Shown: positions 41,671-49,323 of the stretch, piece after piece
How positions within the stretch are numbered: the stretch's first letter is position 1
Layout: every line of letters begins with the position of its first letter
Source of the DNA: UMGS1901 sp934122115
GTDB lineage: Bacteria > Bacillota > Clostridia > TANB77 > CAG-508
DNA: 52,491 nt
Assembly (NCBI GenBank): GCA_934122115.1
Contig: CAKOVU010000010.1
Coordinates: 1-52,491 of the forward strand
Reading direction: 5' to 3'
Translations under genes and position numbers: made by a program
The notes under the pieces: model-generated
Seen by the model: the letters and a program-made list of their open reading frames with translations, nothing else
What the model was told of the DNA's origin: nothing
The model's database searches: none

Positions 41671-42537
41671 ATGGAGCAACAATATATATTAGAAAACTGC
41701 AAATCATTTGAATTAAAAGATATTTTTGAGTGCGGACAATGTTTTAGGTGGAACCCAAATGAAGATGGAAGTTATACTGGAGTTTTTGGAAATAATGTAA
41801 TAAATGTTAGCAAAAAAGAAAATGGAGATGTACTTTTTGAAGGAGTATGTGAGGGCAATATACAAACAATTTGTGAAGAGTATTTTGATTTAAATAGAAA
41901 TTACGAGAAAATAAAGGAAACTTTAGCGCAAAAAGATGAGAACCTTGCAGAGAGCATTAAATGTGGCAAAGGAATTAGAATATTAAACCAAGACTTGTGG
42001 GAGACAATAATTTCGTTCATAATATCTGCTAACAACAATATTCCAAGAATAAAAGGAATCATAGAACGAATATCTAAAAAATATGGAAAAGAGATAAAAT
42101 TTAGAGGAAATAGCTATTATACTTTCCCAACAATAGAAAGCTTAAATAAGGCATCTATAAAGGATTTAAGAGATTTAGGCTTAGGGTTCAGAGATAAATA
42201 TATATACAATACTACAAAACTAATAATAAAAAAGCAAATTAATATTGAAGAGCTTAAAGAAAAAGAAACAACTATAGAAATGCGAAATGAACTTTTAAAA
42301 CTTTCAGGAGTAGGTCCAAAAGTAGCTGATTGCATTTTGCTATTTTCTGATTTAAAGAGAATGGATGTATTTCCAATAGATGTATGGGTTAGAAGGGTAA
42401 TGAATGAATTGTATATTCACAATCCAGATGAGGCAAAGGTAAGCAAAAAGCAAATAGAGAAAATAGCAGAAAACAAATTTGGAGAATTAAGGGGAGTAGC
42501 ACAACAATATCTATTTTATTGGAAAAGGGAGAACTAA
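41671..42537 (+). CDS. ogg: 8-oxoguanine DNA glycosylase/AP lyase, OGG1 type
   Basis: A 288-residue base-excision repair enzyme. The N-terminal OGG domain contains FECGQCFRWNPNEDGSYTGV. The HhH-GPD domain follows: LWETIISFIISANNNIPRI, LRDLGLGFRDKYI and the hairpin LLKLSGVGPKVADCILLF. Lys217 (in GPKVADC) corresponds to the Schiff-base lysine and Asp237 (in FPIDVWV) to the catalytic aspartate. Bacterial OGG1-like proteins are typical of Clostridia. It is followed after 14 bases by addB and then udg, a DNA-repair cluster. Confidence 0.93.
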   Translation: MEQQYILENCKSFELKDIFECGQCFRWNPNEDGSYTGVFGNNVINVSKKENGDVLFEGVCEGNIQTICEEYFDLNRNYEKIKETLAQKDENLAESIKCGKGIRILNQDLWETIISFIISANNNIPRIKGIIERISKKYGKEIKFRGNSYYTFPTIESLNKASIKDLRDLGLGFRDKYIYNTTKLIIKKQINIEELKEKETTIEMRNELLKLSGVGPKVADCILLFSDLKRMDVFPIDVWVRRVMNELYIHNPDEAKVSKKQIEKIAENKFGELRGVAQQYLFYWKREN

Positions 42538-42551
42538 AATAGGAGGAAATA

Positions 42552-45500
42552 ATGAGTCTACAGATAATTTATGGGAAAAGTGGTAGCGGAAAAACTAGAT
42601 ATATATTTGAGCAAATAAGTAGAGATATAAACAATGGCAAAAAGAAATACATATTAACACCGGAGCAATTTTCATTTACTGCAGAGAAGGAATTATTAAA
42701 AAAATTAAGAAACAGTAATAACATGAATTCTGTAATAGATGCAGAAGTGCTAACTTTTAATCGTATGGCTCATAGAGTTGCAGCAGAAGTGGGAGGTAGT
42801 AAAAACGTAGCACTTTCAGACAGCGGAAAATCAATGATTTTGTATAATATACTATCAAATAATAAAAATAAGCTTAAATTTTTAGGAAAGTCGGACAGCA
42901 ATATTGATTTAATCTTAACACAATTAACAGAGCTAAAAAAGCATGGTGTAAGATTGGAAAATGTAGAGCAATTGTTAGATGATACAAAAGAAAATAAATA
43001 TTTACACTCAAAATTAGAAGATATTTATTTGGTTTATAATCAATACGAAGAGCAAATACAAAACAAATACATAGATGAAAACGATTCTTTAACAGTGCTT
43101 GCAGAACAACTAGATAGTACAAATATGTTTAAAGATTGTGAAATATACATAGATGAATTTGTAGGCTTTACAAAGCAAGAATATCAAATAATAGCAAAAC
43201 TTATGAAAAGTGCTAGCAAAGTGATTGTAACGATTACGGCAGATGACTTGCAAATAAGTAAGAGCCCAGATGCGGATATTTTTTATAGCAATAAACAGAC
43301 TGCCAATAATATATTGAAAATAGCAAAAGATAATGAAGTGAAAATTGAAAAAAGCATTGGATTAAGTGAAATAAAAAGATTTAAATCACCAGAACTATTA
43401 CATTTGGAAGAAAATATTTTTAATTTACCATATAATATTTACAAAAAAGAAGTCAATTCTATAAATTTGTTTTTAGCGAACAATCAATATTCAGAGATAG
43501 AAAATGTGGCTCAAAATATTATAAAATTAGTTAGGGACAATGGCTATAGATATAAAGAAATTTCTATAATTACACAAAATATAGATACATATTCAAATTT
43601 ATGCAAGGCGATTTTTAATAAGTATAATATTCCAATCTATATGGATGAAAGAAAAGAATTAAGTCAGAATGTTTTGATAAAATACATATTATCTATATTA
43701 GAAATATTTGCAAAAAATTGGAGTTTGGAAAGTGTATTTAACTATATAAAAACTGGATTTACACAGCTAAATGAAGAAGAGGCTTACGAATTAGAAAAAT
43801 ATGCAATTAAGTGGAATGTGTGTGGAAATAAGTGGTATAAAGAAGACTGGAAATTCCATGATGAGAAAGAGCTAGGTAAAGAAAAAGTAGAAAGAATAAA
43901 TAGATTAAGAGAAGCAGTGGTCAGCCCATTAGTGGACTTGAAAAACAATTTAAGTGCTACAAAAACTGCAAAACAGATTTCGGAACAGTTGTATTATTTT
44001 TTAATAAAAAATGAAGTGGATAAAAAACTACAGGGCAAAATAGATTATTTGAATGAAATAGGTGAATTGAACAAAGCCCAAGAATATGAAATTAGCTGGA
44101 ATACAGCAATGCAAGTATTAGATGAAATGGTAATGATATTTGGAGAAGAGAAAATATCGTTTGATAATTACATGAAAATATTAAAAATTGGGTTTGTAAA
44201 CAGTTCGTTAGGAACTATACCAATGGCACAGGACCAGGTAGTAATAGGTGATGTGGATAGATCTAAAACACATAAAGTTAGAGCTGTGTTTATAATAGGT
44301 TTAAATGATGGAAATTTCCCAACTGTAAATAAATCAGAAGGATTTTTGAATGATGAAGATAGAGAGAACATAAAAACGTATGGAGTAGAACTTGCTAAAG
44401 GAACACTAGAAAGAATATATGAAGATAATTTTAATATATATAAAGCATTTTCTACAGCAGAAGAAAAATTATTTTTATCATATGCATCATCTGATTCTAG
44501 TGGAAAATCACTTAGAAGTTCAGTACTTATGTCTAAAATAAAGAAGATATTTCCTTTGTTAAAACAAGAAAGCGATATCATAGAAAAAAATACGAGTATA
44601 ACTTCAAAAGAAGCAACATTTGAGGAATTATTGAATCAACTTAGATGCTATAGAGATGGTGAACAAATTGATGAGATTTGGTTTAAATTGTATAATGTAT
44701 TTATGGCAGACGATGAATGGAACAGTAGATTAAGTAATGCAATAAGAGCATTAAATTATACTAATGCACCAGAAAAAATAACTAGTGAAAATTTAGATAA
44801 AATGTATGGGAATACATTACAAACTAGTATTTCTAAATTGGAGCAATACAGGAGATGTCCATTTTCTTATTATTTAAAATACGGATTAAAGTTAAATGAT
44901 AAAGAAATTTCAAAGGTAGAAGCGGTAGATACTGGTTCATTTATGCATGATGTAATAGATTCTTTCTTCAACGTATTAGAAGAAAATAAAATTGCAATAA
45001 AAGAAATAGAAGATAAGCAAATAGAGGAAATATTAGAACAGATAGTATCGGAAAAACTTAAACTGGATAGAAACTTTGTATTTACTACTACTGCTAAATA
45101 CTTGCGATTGGTAAGCAGATTAAAAAAAGTAGTAATAACATCTGTAAAATACATAGTACAAACAATAAAGCAAAGCGAATTTACTGTGTTGGGTCATGAA
45201 ATTGAATTCGGGCAAAAAAGCAAATATGAACCAATAAAAATACACACAGACAGTGGCAAAACTGTGGAAATCGTGGGAAAAATAGATAGGGTAGATGTGG
45301 CTAAAAATGCAGATGGCACATATGTAAGAATAATTGATTATAAATCTTCAATAAAGAATGTGGATTTAAATCAAGTAGTTGCAGGTTTGCAATTACAATT
45401 ATTAACCTATTTAAATGAAACATGTAGAGTAGAAGACTTTTTGCCAGCTGGAGTATTATATTTCAATCTTTCAGAGCAAAGAATTTCGGCAGATAGTAAT

Positions 45501-45944
45501 ATGACTGATGAAGAGATAGAAGAACTTATTAAGCAGAAATTTAAAATGCAGGGATTGATATTAGCTGACGTAAATGTTATAAAAATGATGGATACAAAAA
45601 TAGAAAAAACAGGTGTAAGTGATATAATTCCGGCAGGAGTGAAGAAGGATGGAGAGATAAGTAGCAAATACACAAAAGGAATAACTGCTGAACAATTTAA
45701 GTATTTACAAAAATATATGGATAAGATTATAAAGCAAATATCAGAAGAGATTTTATCAGGTGAAATAAATATAAAGCCATCATACAATTTGAAAGTGCAA
45801 AAAGGTAAAACACCGTGTGAATATTGCAAATATAAATCAATATGCAAATTTGATGCAAACAATAAAGGAAATGATTATAATTATATAGGAACCTTAAATA
45901 AAGAAGCAATTTTAGAAATGATAAAGGAGCAGACAGATGTATAA
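42552..45944 (+). CDS. addB: ATP-dependent helicase/nuclease AddB subunit
   Basis: A 1130-residue subunit of the AddAB (RecBCD-equivalent) recombination complex. The N-terminal nucleotide-binding site is IIYGKSGSGKTRYIFEQ. The inactive helicase body follows, with VIGDVDRSKTHKVRAVFIIG and GFLNDEDRE. The C-terminal nuclease domain has TSISKLEQYRRCPFSYYLKY, supplying the first cluster Cys, the PD-(D/E)XK core VRIIDYKSS and the three final cluster ligands CEYCKYKSIC. The [4Fe-4S] pattern (one Cys far upstream and three at the end) matches AddB. Its partner addA, usually directly downstream, is not in this window. AGGAGG is eight bases before the ATG. Confidence 0.95.
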   Translation: MSLQIIYGKSGSGKTRYIFEQISRDINNGKKKYILTPEQFSFTAEKELLKKLRNSNNMNSVIDAEVLTFNRMAHRVAAEVGGSKNVALSDSGKSMILYNILSNNKNKLKFLGKSDSNIDLILTQLTELKKHGVRLENVEQLLDDTKENKYLHSKLEDIYLVYNQYEEQIQNKYIDENDSLTVLAEQLDSTNMFKDCEIYIDEFVGFTKQEYQIIAKLMKSASKVIVTITADDLQISKSPDADIFYSNKQTANNILKIAKDNEVKIEKSIGLSEIKRFKSPELLHLEENIFNLPYNIYKKEVNSINLFLANNQYSEIENVAQNIIKLVRDNGYRYKEISIITQNIDTYSNLCKAIFNKYNIPIYMDERKELSQNVLIKYILSILEIFAKNWSLESVFNYIKTGFTQLNEEEAYELEKYAIKWNVCGNKWYKEDWKFHDEKELGKEKVERINRLREAVVSPLVDLKNNLSATKTAKQISEQLYYFLIKNEVDKKLQGKIDYLNEIGELNKAQEYEISWNTAMQVLDEMVMIFGEEKISFDNYMKILKIGFVNSSLGTIPMAQDQVVIGDVDRSKTHKVRAVFIIGLNDGNFPTVNKSEGFLNDEDRENIKTYGVELAKGTLERIYEDNFNIYKAFSTAEEKLFLSYASSDSSGKSLRSSVLMSKIKKIFPLLKQESDIIEKNTSITSKEATFEELLNQLRCYRDGEQIDEIWFKLYNVFMADDEWNSRLSNAIRALNYTNAPEKITSENLDKMYGNTLQTSISKLEQYRRCPFSYYLKYGLKLNDKEISKVEAVDTGSFMHDVIDSFFNVLEENKIAIKEIEDKQIEEILEQIVSEKLKLDRNFVFTTTAKYLRLVSRLKKVVITSVKYIVQTIKQSEFTVLGHEIEFGQKSKYEPIKIHTDSGKTVEIVGKIDRVDVAKNADGTYVRIIDYKSSIKNVDLNQVVAGLQLQLLTYLNETCRVEDFLPAGVLYFNLSEQRISADSNMTDEEIEELIKQKFKMQGLILADVNVIKMMDTKIEKTGVSDIIPAGVKKDGEISSKYTKGITAEQFKYLQKYMDKIIKQISEEILSGEINIKPSYNLKVQKGKTPCEYCKYKSICKFDANNKGNDYNYIGTLNKEAILEMIKEQTDV

Positions 45945-46509
45945 TAATTGGGAGGATTTAAAAAAATCAATTGTTAATTGCAAAAAGTGCAAATTATGTT
46001 CAAATAGAATGAATATTGTATTTGGAACTGGAAATGAGAAGGCTGATGTGATGCTTATAGGTGAAGGACCTGGAGCAGATGAGGATAAACAAGGGGTGCC
46101 ATTTGTAGGAAAAGCTGGGCAGCTAATGAACAAGGCTTTTGATGGATTAGAGATAGGCAGAGAAAAGGTGTATATAGCAAATATTGTAAAATGCAGACCA
46201 CCAGCAAATAGGGTGCCAACAGAAGATGAAGCAGCGGCATGCTTGGATTATTTGCGAAATCAAGTTATTTTAGTAAATCCTAAAATAATAGTATTAATGG
46301 GAAGCACTGCACTTAAAAATATATTAGGAAAAGAATATGGAATAACAGCTGCTCGAGGAAAATGGGTAGAGAAAAAAGACATCATGTATATGCCAACATG
46401 GCATCCTGCAGCATTACTAAGAGATGACACCAAAAAGATAGATTTTTGGAAAGATTTATTAGAAGTGAAGAAGAAAGCAGAAGAGATGAATATAGATATT
46501 ATAAAATAA
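45937..46509 (+). CDS. udg: Uracil-DNA glycosylase, family 4 (iron-sulfur)
   Basis: A 190-residue glycosylase that removes uracil from DNA. The N-terminus has the cluster ligands CKKCKLC. Motif A is MLIGEGPGADEDKQGVPFVG, with AGQLMNKAF after it. NIVKCRPPANRVPTEDEAAAC adds the remaining Cys ligand(s), and the C-terminal motif is MPTWHPAALLR. The family replaces the catalytic Asp of UDG family 1 with the GEGPG context. It overlaps the end of addB by 8 bases, so the two are translationally coupled. Confidence 0.94.
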   Translation: MYNNWEDLKKSIVNCKKCKLCSNRMNIVFGTGNEKADVMLIGEGPGADEDKQGVPFVGKAGQLMNKAFDGLEIGREKVYIANIVKCRPPANRVPTEDEAAACLDYLRNQVILVNPKIIVLMGSTALKNILGKEYGITAARGKWVEKKDIMYMPTWHPAALLRDDTKKIDFWKDLLEVKKKAEEMNIDIIK

Positions 46510-46523
46510 GCAGAGGATATAGT

Positions 46524-47750
46524 ATGAATATAAAAGAAAACTTAGATTATTGTTTAAATTGTAAAACGAAACCATGCCAAAATAAGTGCCCACTAAACAA
46601 TGATATTCCAGAAGTGATAGCGCTTATGAAACAAAATAAATATGAGGAAGCATATAGTGTATTAACTAAAACTACCGTACTTTCTTCCGTATGTGGTAGA
46701 ATTTGCCCATATACTAAGCAGTGCCAAGGCGGTTGCACAAGGGGAATAAAATCTACTCCTGTAGAAATAGGCAAGATAGAAGCTTTTTTATCAGACTGGG
46801 CTATGGATAATGGAATACATGTCGAGCAAAGTGCGAAAAAGGATAAAAAAGTAGCGGTAGTTGGAGGTGGACCAGCAGGCCTTACATGTGCAGCATTTCT
46901 AGCGAAAGAAGGAATAAGTGTTACCATTTACGAAAAATATTCAGAACTAGGAGGAATTTTATCTCATGGAATTCCTGACTTTAGATTAAGCAAAGATGTA
47001 TTAAACAAAACGATTAATAATATTTTGAATTTAGGAGTAGAAGTAAAATATAATTCAGAATTAGGAAGAAATTTAAAACTAGAAGAATTAGCAGAAAAGT
47101 ATGATGCTGTATTTCTTTCTTTTGGGGCTAATATATCTGCAAAAATGAATATAGAAGGTGAAGAGTTAGATAGCGTTTATGGAGCCAATGAAGTGCTAGA
47201 AGGAAAGAAAACAGTAGATTACACAGGAAAGGAAGTTGTAGTTATCGGTGGTGGAAATGTTGCTATGGATATGGCTAGAACTGCAAAAAAGAATGGTGCC
47301 AATGACGTAAAAGTAATTTATAGAAGGTCTAGAAAAGAAATGCCTGCAGAGGTAAAAGAGATAGAAGAAGCGGAAGAAGAAGGAATTGAATTCTTGTTTC
47401 AGAATAATGTAATAAAAATCATGCCTCAAAAAATAGAGTGTATAAAAACAGAATTGATAAAAAAAGAAGGCGATAGTAGACTTTCACCAGTTAATATAGA
47501 TGGCAGTAATTATTTGCTAGATGCAGATTTAGTTTTTATGGCTGTTGGTTCAAAAGCAGATTCAGCAGTAATAAACAAATTAAATTTAGCAATTAATAAA
47601 TATGGTTACATAGATGTAGATGAAAAGCATAGAACATCAAATGAAAAAATATATGCTGGTGGAGATTTAGTAGGAGAAAAAAGCACGGTAGCTTGGGCTG
47701 CTAGAAGTGGAAGAGAAGCAGCTAAAAGTATAATTTCAAATATAATATAA
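46524..47750 (+). CDS. GltD-like NAD(P)H-dependent iron-sulfur oxidoreductase
   Basis: A 408-residue flavoprotein. The N-terminal iron-sulfur domain (about residues 1-110) has CLNCKTKPCQNKCPLNN and VCGRICPYTKQCQGGCTRG. The FAD site is VAVVGGGPAGLTCAAFLAKEG, and the second dinucleotide site is VVVIGGGNVAMDMARTAKKNG. The final FAD motif is IYAGGDLVGEKSTVAWAARSG. It resembles the small subunit of glutamate synthase (GltD) and related electron-transfer proteins such as NfnB and YgfK partners. No large subunit (gltA/gltB) or NfnA is next to it, so the physiological acceptor is open. The start at ATG 46524 has AGAGG seven bases upstream; a longer in-frame extension would overlap udg. Confidence 0.85.
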   Translation: MNIKENLDYCLNCKTKPCQNKCPLNNDIPEVIALMKQNKYEEAYSVLTKTTVLSSVCGRICPYTKQCQGGCTRGIKSTPVEIGKIEAFLSDWAMDNGIHVEQSAKKDKKVAVVGGGPAGLTCAAFLAKEGISVTIYEKYSELGGILSHGIPDFRLSKDVLNKTINNILNLGVEVKYNSELGRNLKLEELAEKYDAVFLSFGANISAKMNIEGEELDSVYGANEVLEGKKTVDYTGKEVVVIGGGNVAMDMARTAKKNGANDVKVIYRRSRKEMPAEVKEIEEAEEEGIEFLFQNNVIKIMPQKIECIKTELIKKEGDSRLSPVNIDGSNYLLDADLVFMAVGSKADSAVINKLNLAINKYGYIDVDEKHRTSNEKIYAGGDLVGEKSTVAWAARSGREAAKSIISNII

Positions 47751-47785
47751 AATTAAAGAATCCAAATAGTATGGATTCTTTAATT
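47751..47785 (+). terminator. Bidirectional terminator between the GltD-like and HExxH genes
   Basis: AATTAAAGAATCCA/TGGATTCTTTAATT, 14 bp perfect, has a 7-base loop. The minus-strand gene's stop codon lies inside its right arm. Confidence 0.82.
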
Positions 47786-48865
47786 ATTGTTTTCAAATTC
47801 TTTTTTTAATATTAATTTTCGAATAAAATTAATTACTTTTGTTAATTTATTTTCTTTCTTAGTTATTAAATAGGTATTATTTACGATAGCTTCATACTTT
47901 GTATCCAGCTTTTCCATCATGTTTATATAGAAAATATTAAAGAAATAATAGCTATGAGCCGAGCCTATTAATTCCTGAAAACTATAAAGCTTTTTTCTAA
48001 AACTATCAATATCATCAGTTGTTAATATTGATGAGTACAATGTATTAAAATATGATGTAATAATTAGCTCTTGAGTTGATAGAAATAATGTTTTTATTTC
48101 ATTTTTTAAATCAGCTACTTTTTTAGTTAGCTTTTCTATTTTATTATCCTTTAAATCAGAGCTTTCAAGTTTGTTTGAAATTTTTATTATAGCTTCTTCT
48201 GTATTTAGTATTTTATCTAAATTGTTAACAATCGTATTATAATTTTTGCTACCACATAAAGCTGAAAATTTATTTTTAAATTTATCGGAGCTTTTGAAAG
48301 TGCTTTCAAATAATATATCTTCCCCTGTAACATAAGCCATCTGGGTAACTAAATTACAAATTAAAGGATATACTTGAGGGCTTATTGTTGAAAATGTAAT
48401 TCCATAGTATTCAACGTTTTCAAATGTAGAATTTAAAGTGTTTGAAGCTATTATTTGCACGGCAGCTTCGTTTAAAGCCATTCCACTAATTTTAGAACCA
48501 TTAAATTCACACAATCCTAAACGATATAAATTTCCATTCTTATCTTTTTGAACTTGCAAGTGATGTATAAGCTCATGAACTGAAAAATTTTCTAAATCAT
48601 TAAGACCCATTCCATCTCTAAAATATATTGAAGAATTTTTGTAAAAATAGCTTGCTTCAGCCATTCCGTTAGGAATTTCAGCAACATACATAGGCACATT
48701 TGAAAATTTTTCAAACAAGTCTTCATAAGTAAACCCATAGTTAGGGAAGGCAGAAAATAATTCTTTGCTAACATTTTGAGCAATAGAAATAACACTTGAA
48801 TGATCAAGTGGTTCAATAACTTTTATTCCGTCTTTCATTAAGTCTGTTTCAATACTCATGTGCAT
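47780..48865 (-). CDS. Unrecognised protein with HExxH zinc-metalloprotease motif
   Basis: A 361-residue protein I cannot assign to a named family. HELIHH at residues 97-102 fits the HExxH zinc site, and Glu133 in ALNEAAVQ lies 32 residues later, the spacing and context of a gluzincin third ligand. The surrounding FSVHELIHHLQVQKDKNGN is a plausible active-site helix. Residues ~230-290 are rich in Lys and Glu and predicted helical (IEKLTKKVADLKNEIKTLF). No signal peptide or membrane segment is seen, so it is probably cytosolic. GAGG lies six bases before the first ATG; a second ATG two codons on is an alternative start. The neighbours give no clear hint. Confidence 0.72.
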   Translation of the reverse strand: MHMSIETDLMKDGIKVIEPLDHSSVISIAQNVSKELFSAFPNYGFTYEDLFEKFSNVPMYVAEIPNGMAEASYFYKNSSIYFRDGMGLNDLENFSVHELIHHLQVQKDKNGNLYRLGLCEFNGSKISGMALNEAAVQIIASNTLNSTFENVEYYGITFSTISPQVYPLICNLVTQMAYVTGEDILFESTFKSSDKFKNKFSALCGSKNYNTIVNNLDKILNTEEAIIKISNKLESSDLKDNKIEKLTKKVADLKNEIKTLFLSTQELIITSYFNTLYSSILTTDDIDSFRKKLYSFQELIGSAHSYYFFNIFYINMMEKLDTKYEAIVNNTYLITKKENKLTKVINFIRKLILKKEFENNN

Positions 48866-49120
48866 ATGTTCCTCTTTTGATATTTAAAAATATTATACTA
48901 TAATTTAACATAAAAGAGTATAACAAAATTATTAAGATAATATTACAATTTTTTTACAAAGCATAATAAAAGCCTGAAAAATCCATACAAAATGCAGAAT
49001 ATGATTTATTTATTTGAAATAAGAAGAAAAAAGAAAGAGAGATGAAGAAGCATGGGTTAATGAATAAATGGTGCGTTTTCAACGATTTGTCATTAGATGA
49101 GATTAAATAGGAAATAAGAC
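48866..49120 (+). other. Gene-free AT-rich spacer
   Basis: It holds a minus-strand TATAAT-like -10 near 48890-48896 with no good -35, probably for the HExxH gene. The remainder up to the promoter at 49121 is A-rich and shows no reading frame, hairpin or repeat that I can support. Confidence 0.5.
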
Positions 49121-49149
49121 TTACAATAGATAAAACGTATTGTTGTAAT
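49121..49149 (+). promoter_or_regulatory. Copy of the pilin-gene promoter, driving a truncated leader
   Basis: TTACAA at 49121-49126, a 17-bp spacer and TGTAAT at 49144-49149. It aligns base for base with TTGCAA-17-TATAAT at 1843-1871, and the next bases (AAAAAATAACATAACGTTTT) are identical to those of the 2178 leader. The hexamers are slightly weaker here. Confidence 0.6.
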
Positions 49150-49250
49150 GATTAAAAAATAAAAAATAACATAACGTTTTATTATTTTCTTAAGTATATA
49201 ACTTAACGAAGAGAAAAATAATAGAATAAATCCAGAAAAACAAATTAAAC

Positions 49251-49280
49251 ATGAAGAAAGAGAAAAAGAGTGGGATTTAG
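49251..49280 (+). pseudogene. Remnant 5' end of a prepilin-type gene (9 codons)
   Basis: After the conserved leader, ATG opens a frame reading MKKEKKSGI and then stops. It aligns with MKKEKNKRYDGGITLIAL of the gene at 2178 and MRKEKGITLVAL at 31493, ending exactly where the prepilin cleavage site and helix should begin. The body of the gene has been deleted, and a strong terminator follows at once. The result is a transcription unit of roughly 165 bases with essentially no coding capacity. Confidence 0.55.
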
Positions 49281-49323
49281 AACGATAGAGGAAAAGAAAT
49301 TCCTGCTATCGTTCTAATTTTTT
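49277..49323 (+). terminator. Strong terminator after the truncated leader
   Basis: TTAGAACGATAG/CTATCGTTCTAA (12 bp perfect) with an inner AGGAA/TTCCT extension is followed by TTTTTT on the plus strand. It abuts the stop codon of the convergent glycosidase gene. Confidence 0.85.

Noticed and set aside
40893..41702. 269-codon minus-strand frame opposite the YitT-family gene
   Set aside because: It is antisense to a clear family member, with no ribosome site or motif.
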